Source: JACVRW01 sp963812415 (GTDB lineage: Bacteria > Actinomycetota > Thermoleophilia > Solirubrobacterales > Thermoleophilaceae). Taken from it: a stretch of 64,000 nucleotides of DNA. Each line of letters starts with the position of its first letter. Position 1 is the stretch's first letter. Location of the stretch: the NCBI GenBank assembly GCA_963812415.1, contig CAWEVH010000028.1, forward strand, positions 117,927 to 181,926, read 5' to 3'. The notes under the pieces are model-generated. The model was not told the origin of the DNA. It ran no database searches and saw only the letters and a program-made list of their open reading frames with translations. This document shows, piece by piece, positions 7,843 to 15,104 of this stretch. The position numbers were made by a program, and so were the translations under genes.

Positions 7843-8697
7843 TCACGACTGCGGCCTGCGCTCCTCCGCGAGCGGCTTTCCGCCCTCGTCCGAGAGCCCG
7901 CCGGGCGGCCAGGCGCCGAACCAGTTGTCGCGGGCGCCGTCGATCGTGAGCACGGCGCCGGAGAAGTAGTCGCCCGCCGGGGAGGCGAGGTAGGCCACGA
8001 GCCAGGCGAATTCCTCCTCGCTGCCGAGCCGTCCGAGCGGGACCGTGCCCGCCACGCCCTCCACCACCGGCTTCGGGTACTTCGTGCGGAGCGCGTCGGT
8101 CGCGAAGGGCCCCGCCGCCAGCGCGGTGAGCCGGATGCCGAAGCGCGCCCACTCGATCGAGAGCACGCGGGTGAGGTTCTCCACCGCGGCGCGGGCAGCC
8201 GAGGAATGCGCCATCCCGGGCAGGCCGTGGTGCGGCGAGAGCGTGACGTTCACGATCCTGCCGCCACGAGGACTCCCATCCCGCCCGCCCATCATCGCCC
8301 GGGTTGCCACGGCGTGGGTCATCAGCCAGGTGCCCTCGACGTTCAGCCGCAGCACCGCCCGGAAGCCCTTCGGCGTGATGTCCTCGGCCGGGGTGAGGTA
8401 CTGGCCGCCGGCGTTGTTGACGAGCAGGTCCACGCGTCCGTGACGTTCGAGCACCTCGCCAACGAGCGCATCGACCTGCTCCTCCTCCCGGATGTCGCAG
8501 GCGATCGCCGTGCAGCGTCCGCCCTCGGCGGCCGCCGCGGTCTCCGCGAGCGGCTCCGCCCTGCGCCCGCACACGACCACCTCGGCTCCGAGCGCGGCGA
8601 GCTCGAGCGCGCTCGCGCGCCCGAGGCCCGAGCCGCCGCCGCTTACGATCGCGACCTGGCCGTCGAGTAGGCCCGGCTGGAAGATCCGCGATGGCAT
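7843..8697 (-). CDS. SDR family oxidoreductase with atypical active site
   Basis: 284 residues. The Rossmann motif 'SGGGSGLG' is near residue 18 and 'LVNNAGGQY' near 96, as in 2,4-dienoyl-CoA/trans-2-enoyl-CoA reductase-like members. The usual YxxxK is replaced: the aligned segment reads 'MAHSSAARAAVENLTRVL', with no Tyr and Arg in place of Lys. A similar 'H(S)(S/G)AARA' version occurs in enoyl-CoA reductase-type SDRs, so this is probably a functional variant and not decay. The start at 8697 lies inside the 3' end of the upstream DUF1707 gene (55-bp overlap). Confidence 0.82.
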   Translation of the reverse strand: MPSRIFQPGLLDGQVAIVSGGGSGLGRASALELAALGAEVVVCGRRAEPLAETAAAAEGGRCTAIACDIREEEQVDALVGEVLERHGRVDLLVNNAGGQYLTPAEDITPKGFRAVLRLNVEGTWLMTHAVATRAMMGGRDGSPRGGRIVNVTLSPHHGLPGMAHSSAARAAVENLTRVLSIEWARFGIRLTALAAGPFATDALRTKYPKPVVEGVAGTVPLGRLGSEEEFAWLVAYLASPAGDYFSGAVLTIDGARDNWFGAWPPGGLSDEGGKPLAEERRPQS

Positions 8698-9074
8698 GGC
8701 CGCGCCAGCGTACCCGGCATCCACGAGCCCGGGCCGAACGCGAACAGACCCCAGCCGAGGATCGGCCAGACCGGCCAGAAGTAGCCGGCACCCGTGAGCG
8801 CCCAGATCGCCACGAGGAGGATGCTCACGGCAATGAACCTGCCGCGACCCTGCAAGGCGAAGCCGCGGGCGGGGCGCGGCGCGGGCGAAGGCTCGGCGGG
8901 CGGCAGGTCCGCCACCAGCACCGACAGCTCGCCCTCGGTGCGCGCTGCGAGCGCCCGCTCGAGCCGCTCCTCGAGCTCCTCGGCGCTCAGCCGTCCCTCC
9001 GCCGTGGCCCCACGCAGCCGCTCGGCGGCTCGCTCCCGGTCGGCGTCCGAGGCCCTGAGATCGAGCTCGCTCAT
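8643..9074 (-). CDS. DUF1707 (SHOCT-like) membrane protein
   Basis: 143 residues. The N-terminal DUF1707 domain ('LRASDADRERAAERLRGATAEGRLSAEELEERL') is followed by a short linker and two hydrophobic stretches ('FIAVSILLVAIWALTGAGYF', 'PVWPILGWGLFAFGPG'), the 2TM arrangement often fused to this domain. Function of the family is unknown. Its ATG overlaps the 3' end of the carotenoid oxygenase gene. Its own 3' end runs 55 bases into the following SDR gene, an unusually long overlap. The last ~20 residues look non-native and may be a frame artefact. Confidence 0.65.
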   Translation of the reverse strand: MSELDLRASDADRERAAERLRGATAEGRLSAEELEERLERALAARTEGELSVLVADLPPAEPSPAPRPARGFALQGRGRFIAVSILLVAIWALTGAGYFWPVWPILGWGLFAFGPGSWMPGTLARPCHRGSSSRAYSTARSRS

Positions 9075-10491
9075 TGCGTGTACATCCCGTGGAAGCCGAA
9101 GGGGATGTGGTGCGGCGCCTCGGCGCGCGCCAGCTCCTCCATCGTGCGGGCGTCGAGGACGAGCAGGAACGAGCGCCCGGCTGCGGCGTCGAGCACGACG
9201 GACAGCACCACCCCGCCGTCCTCGGCCTCCTCGTCCGGCTCGCGAACGAAGATCGGCTCGCCGGGGTAGCAGCCATCGGCACTCCACTCGCGGCGCGAGC
9301 CGTCGCTCACGTCGATCTTCACGAGCCGGTCGATCCATTCGGCCCCGTGGCCGGTGAACCAGCCGTAGCGGTACTCGCGCGTGTTGCGGCGCGCGTAGTC
9401 GATCCGCGGCAGCTCCACGTTCTCGCCAAGGACCTCGTGGCCGACCGAGCCCGAGTCGAGGTCGATCGTGTAGCGGCGCAGCTCCGTGCCGGGGATCGCC
9501 CCGCGCGTGCCGTCGGCGTCGAGGTAGAGCGCGTCGATGATCCCGGGGTCGTCGTAGGCGATCAGGTCGACGACCAGCTCGCGGCCGCCGTCGCGCTCGA
9601 AGGCGTTCACGTGGTGGAAGCAGAAGAAGGCGTCCGTCTCGTAGGTCCCGCGCAGCTCCCCGCTCGTGCGGTCGAAGACCTGGAACCTCGTGCCCTGCTC
9701 GGGGCGCCAGCGGTAGTTCTGGATGAACGGCCTGCCGGAGAAGGCGAGCCGCAGCGGGTTCACCCGCAGCGGGTACTCGGCCAGGATCAGGTGGCGGCCG
9801 CTCATCCCGAACGCGTGCATGTAGGCCGGCTCGCGCACCGGCAGGCGAGCGATCACGCGGCGGCCTGAGGCGCCCGCCGGCAGTCCGTAGAGCACGTACT
9901 CGCTCGTCTTCGAGAAGCGCGCGACGTAGTTCACGAGCTCGTCGCGCTCGGCGTCGTGGTGCGGGTGCGCCGTGGTCACGTGCGCCTTCCCCAGGGAGTC
10001 GGCGTACTCGACCTGCCCGAGCGTCTCGAGCGTCTCGGGGTCGAACTCGACCGGCAGCGGGGTCTCGGTCATCGCGATGTAGCGCTCCCCGATGCGCGCC
10101 AGGTTGACGTTCGGGTTGTCCGTCTGGCTCGGGCGAGAAGATCGACTGGACCCGCTTGAAGATCGACCGGCAGGGATCGGTGGCGAAGCCCGGCACGCAC
10201 GCGCCCCTCGCGCGCCGCGGCGAGCGCCCTGCTCTGGACGAGGCGGCTGCGGTACGACACGCGGCCGTCCCCGAAGCCGAAGCGGTTGAGCGTCGCGAGG
10301 CCGTCGAACCAGTGGTCGACGCGGCGCTCGCCCACGTCGAGCTTCGCGGGGGTCACGCGGATCAGGGCGCCGGTCAGCCAGGCGGGGAGCTCGCCCTCGA
10401 CCGGCAGCGAGTCGACCGCGACCTCCTCCTCCTGGCTCGTGAAGCCGAGCCGCCGGTCCGTCCCCTTCGCATGCGATATTGCGGTGCTCAT
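9071..10491 (-). pseudogene. Carotenoid oxygenase (RPE65/CCD family), two frameshifts
   Basis: Non-haem iron enzyme that cleaves carotenoid-like double bonds. Three consecutive frames give one protein. The N-terminus runs 10491 to about 10192 ('PAWLTGALIRVTPAK', 'HWFDGLATLNRFGF'). The middle runs about 10190 to 10134 ('GFATDPCRSIFKRVQSIFS'). The C-terminus runs from there to 9071, with candidate iron-binding histidines in 'HVTTAHPHHD', 'FFCFHHVNAF' and 'IPFGFHGMYTQ'. Each junction is repaired by removing one base from a C/G triplet (CCC 10189-10191 and GGG 10131-10133), which points to sequencing error in short homopolymers. Start is ATG 10491; TTG 10497 is the alternative. Confidence 0.85.
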
Positions 10492-10496
10492 GGTCA

Positions 10497-10510
10497 AGAC
10501 TGTACCGTCT
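10497..10510. promoter_or_regulatory. Near-palindrome in the carotenoid oxygenase/PadR gap
   Basis: AGACTGTACCGTCT matches its own reverse complement at 12 of 14 positions. It occupies the centre of the 30-base gap between two divergent start codons, where both promoters must overlap. It is a plausible PadR operator; binding is inferred from position only. Confidence 0.4.
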
Positions 10511-10521
10511 ATTCTGGACTA

Positions 10522-11055
10522 ATGCAAGACGACGGGCCCCGGCTCACGCCCACCTCGTACATCGTGCTCGGCCTCCTCGCCTGGTTCGGCGAGTCGACGC
10601 CCTACGGCCTCAAGCAGGTCGTGGCCACCTCGGTCGGCAACTTCTGGACGCTCCAGCACGCCCAGCTCTACACGGAACCCGAGCGTCTCGCCGCGGCCGG
10701 CTACGTGAGCGAGCAGCGCGAGCGCGGCGGGCGCAGGCGCAAGCTCTACTCGATCACCGACCGCGGCCGGGAGGCGCTCCGGCTCTGGCGGGCGGAGCCC
10801 ACCCGCGAGATCGCCGAGCTGCGCGACCGGGCGATCCTCAAGCTGTTCTTCGGCGCCGACCCGGCCGGGCTCGGCCCTCCCCAGATCGAGGCGCACAGCG
10901 CCAAGCTCGCGGAGTACGAGCAGATCCGCGCCTCGCTCGCCGACGACGTGCCCACGGGCGTGCGGCTCGCGCTCGACGCCGGCATCGCGCACGAGCGCCA
11001 GCAGATCGCGTGGTGGAGGCAGGTTATGGTGCCGGGCGATGGCGACAGCGGCTGA
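10522..11055 (+). CDS. PadR family transcriptional regulator
   Basis: 177 residues. The N-terminal winged helix has the PadR pattern: 'SYIVLGLLAWFGESTPYGLKQ', then 'LYTEPERLAAAGYVSEQ' and 'RKLYSITDRGREALRLW'. The C-terminal part is helical and probably dimerises. It is transcribed divergently from the carotenoid oxygenase across only 30 bases and overlaps the next gene by 17 bases, so it may control both. The ligand is unknown. PadR proteins commonly sense phenolic or other small hydrophobic compounds. Confidence 0.88.
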   Translation: MQDDGPRLTPTSYIVLGLLAWFGESTPYGLKQVVATSVGNFWTLQHAQLYTEPERLAAAGYVSEQRERGGRRRKLYSITDRGREALRLWRAEPTREIAELRDRAILKLFFGADPAGLGPPQIEAHSAKLAEYEQIRASLADDVPTGVRLALDAGIAHERQQIAWWRQVMVPGDGDSG

Positions 11056-11941
11056 ACCGCGCCCCGCCGAGCTGCCGCTGCCCGGCGGCCGCGCGCGCGC
11101 TTCGGTCAAGCTCACCCCGCTCCTCACCGGCCAGATGATCGCTCCACCGGGATGGTTCCTGCGCGAGGAGGGCCGGCTCTCCTGGCGCAAGGCGCTCGGC
11201 TTCGGCGTTCCGAGGCGGCAATGGCTCCAGGTCCCGGTGCCCGCCTTCCTGGTCGAGCACCCGAAGGTCGGACCGATCCTGATCGACACGGGGTTCCACC
11301 CCTCGGTGGCGGTCAACCCCAGCCAGAACCTCGGCCGGATCTCGCTGATGGCCTTCAAGGACCTGCAGATGGAGCCCGAGCAGGCGGTCTCGGCGCAGCT
11401 GCGCGCACGGGGGATGGAGCCCGCCGCGGTGAAGGTCGTCGTCATGACGCACCTGCACACGGACCATGCCAGCGCCATCTCCGAGTTCCCCGGAGCGACG
11501 TTCGTGGTGTCCAAGGCAGAGTGGGAGGCGGCGACCGGCGACGGGCCGCTTCACGGCTACGTCCGGCGCCAGTTCGACCACGCGTTCGAGTACCGGCTGC
11601 TCGACTTCGACCTCCCGCCGGTGGCGTCCTTCGCGGGGTTCGCGCGGGCGTTCGACCTGTTCGGCGACGGCAGCGTGCGCTGCGTCTACACCCCGGGGCA
11701 CACGCTCGGGCACATGTCGGTCGTGCTCCGGACCCGGAAGCGCGAGGTGCTCGTTGCCTCCGACGCCATCTACATGCGCAAGAGCCTCGACGAAAGCCAC
11801 CTGCCCTACCGCACGGAGGACGAGCACCTGTTCCGCCGCTCGCTGCGCGAGATCCAGCAGTACCGCAAGGAGACCCCGGACGCCCTGATCATCCCCGGGC
11901 ACGACTGGGCCGCCTGGCAGGAGCTCGAGCCGAGCTATTGA
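11039..11941 (+). CDS. Metallo-beta-lactamase fold hydrolase, AHL-lactonase-like
   Basis: 300 residues. The zinc-binding signature 'MTHLHTDHAS' (HxHxDH) is near residue 140, with 'YTPGHTLGHMSVVL' and 'IIPGHDWAAW' supplying further ligands. The layout matches quorum-quenching N-acyl-homoserine lactonases and related lactonases. Actinobacteria rarely use AHLs, so the true substrate may be another lactone or ester. Its ATG lies within the last codons of the PadR gene (17-bp overlap), so the two are translationally coupled. Next to a carotenoid-cleaving enzyme, a role in processing apocarotenoid or lactone compounds is possible. Confidence 0.82.
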   Translation: MATAAEPRPAELPLPGGRARASVKLTPLLTGQMIAPPGWFLREEGRLSWRKALGFGVPRRQWLQVPVPAFLVEHPKVGPILIDTGFHPSVAVNPSQNLGRISLMAFKDLQMEPEQAVSAQLRARGMEPAAVKVVVMTHLHTDHASAISEFPGATFVVSKAEWEAATGDGPLHGYVRRQFDHAFEYRLLDFDLPPVASFAGFARAFDLFGDGSVRCVYTPGHTLGHMSVVLRTRKREVLVASDAIYMRKSLDESHLPYRTEDEHLFRRSLREIQQYRKETPDALIIPGHDWAAWQELEPSY

Positions 11942-12000
11942 CGAGCTCTCCTTCGCGGCGTAGGCCTTCTCCGGCATAGAATCGACGCGACTGCTTGCCG

Positions 12001-12097
12001 GGTCGGGCCGCTCCCGGTTGGCAGGGCGGAGCCGTCCTGACTTTGGTCGCTCCTGGCGTACAAAGTCAGGACGCAGTAGATGCCGGGAGGGCCGACC
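12001..12097. other. Nested inverted repeats, candidate structured RNA or bidirectional terminator
   Basis: A perfect 12-bp inverted repeat, GTCCTGACTTTG (12034-12045) and CAAAGTCAGGAC (12061-12072), is enclosed by outer imperfect arms GGTCGGGCCGCTCCCGG (12001-12017) and CCGGGAGGGCCGACC (12083-12097). The whole occupies most of the 167-base gap between convergent genes. The inner stem is unusually AT-containing for this genome. It could be a terminator for both genes, a small RNA, or a small palindromic repeat element. Confidence 0.5.
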
Positions 12098-12108
12098 GGG
12101 GATCCCTC

Positions 12109-13530
12109 CTAGTCGAGCAGCGGCAGGAGCCGCCGCGCGTCGCTCGACACGGTGATGTGGATCGCCCCCGGCTCGCGCACCCACGAGATCAGGTTGAGCG
12201 ACTGGAGGCGGTCGAGCATCGTCTGGAAGGCCGCCGCCTGGCGCCTGCTCGCGTAGCGGCGGCGCACGTCGAAGGCAAAGCCGGTGGTGTGGAGCGAGTA
12301 GGCGCGCGTGGCCTCGGGGTTGCGGCGGACGAGGCGGCGCTGGTAGCGCTCGTCGCGCACCGTGCTGGTCACCACGAGCGGCCGCCGCGAGCCGGAGAGC
12401 TCGCGCACGTTCGCGCCGATGTAGACGGCCAGCGCGAACGCCTCGGGGCGCAGGCCTCGATAGAGCCAGCGGTCCCCGCGCGCGAGCTCTCCCATGTCGG
12501 GGTCGCGGCGCAGGCCGAGCGCGCGCGGATCGTTCGGGAAGCGCTCGAGCTCGCCCTGCTCGTAGGCCGCGGCGAGCTCATCGGGGCCTCCGTACACCGT
12601 GGTCTCCGCGCGCGGGTGGAGCACCTCCTCGCCGGAGGCCTTGGCCGCGTGCAGCGCGTCCAGCCGCGCGAGCTCCGCAGGGTCCTCGCGCCAGAGGCGC
12701 ATGATCTCCTGCGAGGCGCGCACCCGCCACAGGTAGGTGGCGGAGTCGTCACTGAACTCCGACAGCAACCGGAAGGTCCGCGGATGGCGGTCGGGGGTGG
12801 CGTCGAAGTACACGCGCGTCCAGCTCGCGCCGGGATCGCCGTAGGCCGCGAGCACGTCCCCGAGATTGCCGATCCCCATGTGGTAGGAGACGACCGCGAG
12901 GTCCTCGCGGCCGAAGCTCTCCATCGCGGTGCGCAGGTAGCGCCCGGTGCCCTCCAGCGACTTGGTCGGATCGAAGCGCTCGTCGACCCGCCGGCGCCGC
13001 GCCCGCAGCCGCTCCGCGCGGGCGGACTGGCCGCGCAGGTCGGCCCGCCGGATCCTGCGCGTGAGGCGCTCGCTCTCCCGCACGTCGACGCGCATCCCGA
13101 GCAGCCCGCTGGCGGTTCCGGCGAGGATCTGGCCGAGCCCCACGGCGCCCTCGAGGTCGGCGCTCGCCGAGACCTCGGGACGGCCGGCGCTTTCGAGGAA
13201 GACCATCGCCTCGACGAGGTCGGGATCCACCCCCGCGTCGGCGGCCACCGCCTCGATCTTGTCGCGATAGCGCACGACCCGGCGCGCGGTGGCGCTCACC
13301 CCGCCCGGGCTGAGCGCGTAGACGATGTGGCTGTGGCCGGCCGCCGCGCGCGCGGCGAGGTCCTGCTCGCTGCCGGGCTCGAACGCCAGTGGGTCGGGCT
13401 CGTCCTTCTCGACGGTGACCTCGGGGACGTCCGGAATCGCGCGCTCCTCGGGGCCGGTGGCCGCGAGCAGCGCGAGCGCCCCGCCGGCGGCGAGCACGAT
13501 GACGAGGCAGGCGATCAGCCAGGTGCGCAC
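12109..13530 (-). CDS. Lytic transglycosylase fused to VanY-like domain
   Basis: 473 residues. An N-terminal membrane anchor (about residues 4 to 24) is followed by an SLT-type lytic transglycosylase domain. Its catalytic Glu is probably E113 ('EAMVFLESAGR'), with 'EGAVGLGQIL' and 'VVSYHMGIGNL' as the supporting motifs. The C-terminal ~100 residues hold 'SLHTTGFAFD' at about 412 to 421, matching the SxHxxGxAxD zinc motif of M15/VanY DD-peptidases, and a final 'AIHI' (H458). The usual catalytic Glu before that His is not obvious. It probably acts on peptidoglycan outside the membrane. The start overlaps the upstream acyltransferase gene by 16 bases. Confidence 0.8.
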   Translation of the reverse strand: MRTWLIACLVIVLAAGGALALLAATGPEERAIPDVPEVTVEKDEPDPLAFEPGSEQDLAARAAAGHSHIVYALSPGGVSATARRVVRYRDKIEAVAADAGVDPDLVEAMVFLESAGRPEVSASADLEGAVGLGQILAGTASGLLGMRVDVRESERLTRRIRRADLRGQSARAERLRARRRRVDERFDPTKSLEGTGRYLRTAMESFGREDLAVVSYHMGIGNLGDVLAAYGDPGASWTRVYFDATPDRHPRTFRLLSEFSDDSATYLWRVRASQEIMRLWREDPAELARLDALHAAKASGEEVLHPRAETTVYGGPDELAAAYEQGELERFPNDPRALGLRRDPDMGELARGDRWLYRGLRPEAFALAVYIGANVRELSGSRRPLVVTSTVRDERYQRRLVRRNPEATRAYSLHTTGFAFDVRRRYASRRQAAAFQTMLDRLQSLNLISWVREPGAIHITVSSDARRLLPLLD

Positions 13531-14333
13531 CGGAGCAAGGGTGTCAGGCGCGCGAGGGACTCAGGCGTCGATCGGCGCGGCGGCCGGCCGCCCTCGCGCG
13601 CGGTGCGCCGCGCCGCGCGGGCAGCCTTGACGGCGCCGCGCCTGCCCTCGCCGCGCAGGCGGGTGTGGAGGGTGCGAACCCGGTCGAACACGATCTCGGA
13701 CGCCGCCTGCGCCTGCTCCTTGGCGGGCGTGGGCACGCGCTCGAAGCGGAGCGGCTCGCCGAACTGCACGGTGACCTTGGGGAACTGGAGCCGCTTCCAG
13801 TTGCGCACCCGGTCGGTGCCGGCGATCGCGGTCGGCACCACCGGCACGCCCGACTCGAGCGCCAGCCTGCCGATGCCGTGGCGTGGCTTGCCGAGCTCGC
13901 CGCTGCGCGAGCGGCCCGCCTCGGCGTACATGACCACGATCCCGCCGCGCTCGAGAACCGCGTGGGCGGTGATGAACGCCTCCTCGTCGTGGTGGCCGCG
14001 CCGCACCGGGAACACGCCCCCGTTGTTGAAGATGATCTCGAGCGGCAGCTTGAAGAGCTGCGACTTCGCCATGAAGTGCACCTTCCGGCGCATGTAGACC
14101 GCCACGAAGAAGTGATCGAGGAAGGAGAAGTGGTTGGGGGCGATGATCACCGGACCGTCTGCCGGGATCAGGTGGGAGTCGATGCAGCGCGCGCGGTAGA
14201 AGAGCAACAGGTACGGCGTCAGCACGATCCGCACCAGCTCGTACATCCAGTTCGGGCGCTTCGCCCGCGTGCGGCGGTGGAAGCGCTCGAAGTGCTCCGC
14301 CGGGCGCGGATCCTTGTAGACCTGCTCCTTCAC
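13515..14333 (-). CDS. 1-acyl-sn-glycerol-3-phosphate acyltransferase family protein
   Basis: 272 residues of the PlsC/LPLAT superfamily, transferring an acyl chain to lysophosphatidate or a related acceptor at the inner face of the membrane. The HxxxxD motif is visible as 'NHFSFLDHF' near residue 93, and a second block reads 'VVMYAEAGRSRSGELG', corresponding to the EGTRS motif. A hydrophobic stretch 'VRIVLTPYLLLFY' precedes the domain. The C-terminal 60 residues are Arg-rich and poorly conserved. It is the first gene of a two-gene unit with the lytic transglycosylase. Confidence 0.85.
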   Translation of the reverse strand: MKEQVYKDPRPAEHFERFHRRTRAKRPNWMYELVRIVLTPYLLLFYRARCIDSHLIPADGPVIIAPNHFSFLDHFFVAVYMRRKVHFMAKSQLFKLPLEIIFNNGGVFPVRRGHHDEEAFITAHAVLERGGIVVMYAEAGRSRSGELGKPRHGIGRLALESGVPVVPTAIAGTDRVRNWKRLQFPKVTVQFGEPLRFERVPTPAKEQAQAASEIVFDRVRTLHTRLRGEGRRGAVKAARAARRTAREGGRPPRRSTPESLARLTPLLRCAPG

Positions 14334-14496
14334 CCTCGCCTCCTACCCGGCGCGCTGCGCTTCGTTACTCGCACCTAGGTGCCGAGGCGCACACCTAGGG
14401 GACGCGGCCTGCACCAAGGACACCTTCCCGCGCGCGCTGCCTGACCGCACAGTGTGGCCGACCAAGCCAACGCGGACATCCCAAGGAGGTGTCAGC

Positions 14497-15012
14497 ATGC
14501 GACTCACAGACCTCATCATCACTCTCCGACGTAGGAGCTGGCTCCTGGCCCGGGCAGCGACGCTCGGTCCGGTTGTCTGCCTGCTTCTCGCCTCTCCGGC
14601 CACGCCTCTCGCCCTCGGGGCCGAGGCGAAGGCCTCGCGCGATCTCGTGCTCACAGGCCAAGTTGCGGGCGGCGGTCCGGTGGTGGTCCGGCTCTCGCCC
14701 GACGGTCGGATGGTGAAGCGCATCACCGCCTCGCTCTGGCTCGAATGCTCCGCCGGAGGAGGATTCACCTTCACCGACTCCTGGATGCAGCTTCGGGTGA
14801 GGGGCGGCTCGCGAATCACGGCGTCTTTCCAGGACTCGAGTGTGGAGGAAGGCACGGAGTTCGCCATTGCGGACTCGCTGCGGGCGCGGATCAACCGCCA
14901 CCGTACCCGCATCACCGGGACGTGGCGGCTTACGATCGACAGCCGCGACATCGCGACCGGCGAGACGGACCATTGCGACTCGGGCGCCGTGCGCTTCAGC
15001 GCGCGTCGCTAG
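14497..15012 (+). CDS. Exported hypothetical protein
   Basis: 171 residues. A clear ribosome-binding site ('AAGGAGGTG') lies about eight bases before ATG 14497, which decides the start over an earlier in-frame ATG. The first ~46 residues contain basic residues, a hydrophobic stretch ('TLGPVVCLLLASPATPLAL') and a likely cleavage site near 'GAEAKA'. The mature part has alternating beta-like segments ('VVRLSPDGRMVKRITASLWL', 'TGTWRLTIDSRD'). I recognise no family. A hairpin follows the stop. Confidence 0.65.
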   Translation: MRLTDLIITLRRRSWLLARAATLGPVVCLLLASPATPLALGAEAKASRDLVLTGQVAGGGPVVVRLSPDGRMVKRITASLWLECSAGGGFTFTDSWMQLRVRGGSRITASFQDSSVEEGTEFAIADSLRARINRHRTRITGTWRLTIDSRDIATGETDHCDSGAVRFSARR

Positions 15013-15024
15013 GCCCCCGTCGGC

Positions 15025-15056
15025 GTCCCCTGGGCGGGGTCACCCGCCTGGGGGAC
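15025..15056 (+). terminator. Hairpin after the exported protein gene
   Basis: GTCCCC-t-GGGCGGG, loop, CCCGCC-t-GGGGGAC forms a long GC stem 13 bases after the stop at 15012, without a strong U-tract. It likely ends transcription before the kinase promoter. Confidence 0.5.
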
Positions 15057-15104
15057 GCGCTCGTGGCCCTTGCTCTTTAGGCTCCCTGCTTCTACAACTG
15101 TTGT

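Noticed and set aside
11995..14097. A 700-codon plus-strand open frame opposite the lytic transglycosylase and acyltransferase genes
   Set aside because: It is the antisense shadow of two well-supported genes; its composition (His/Arg/Ala/Gly-rich) is what GC-rich antisense frames give, and no domain is present. The same applies to the long frames opposite hpd-hmgA, the acyl-CoA synthetase and the Fe-ADH.
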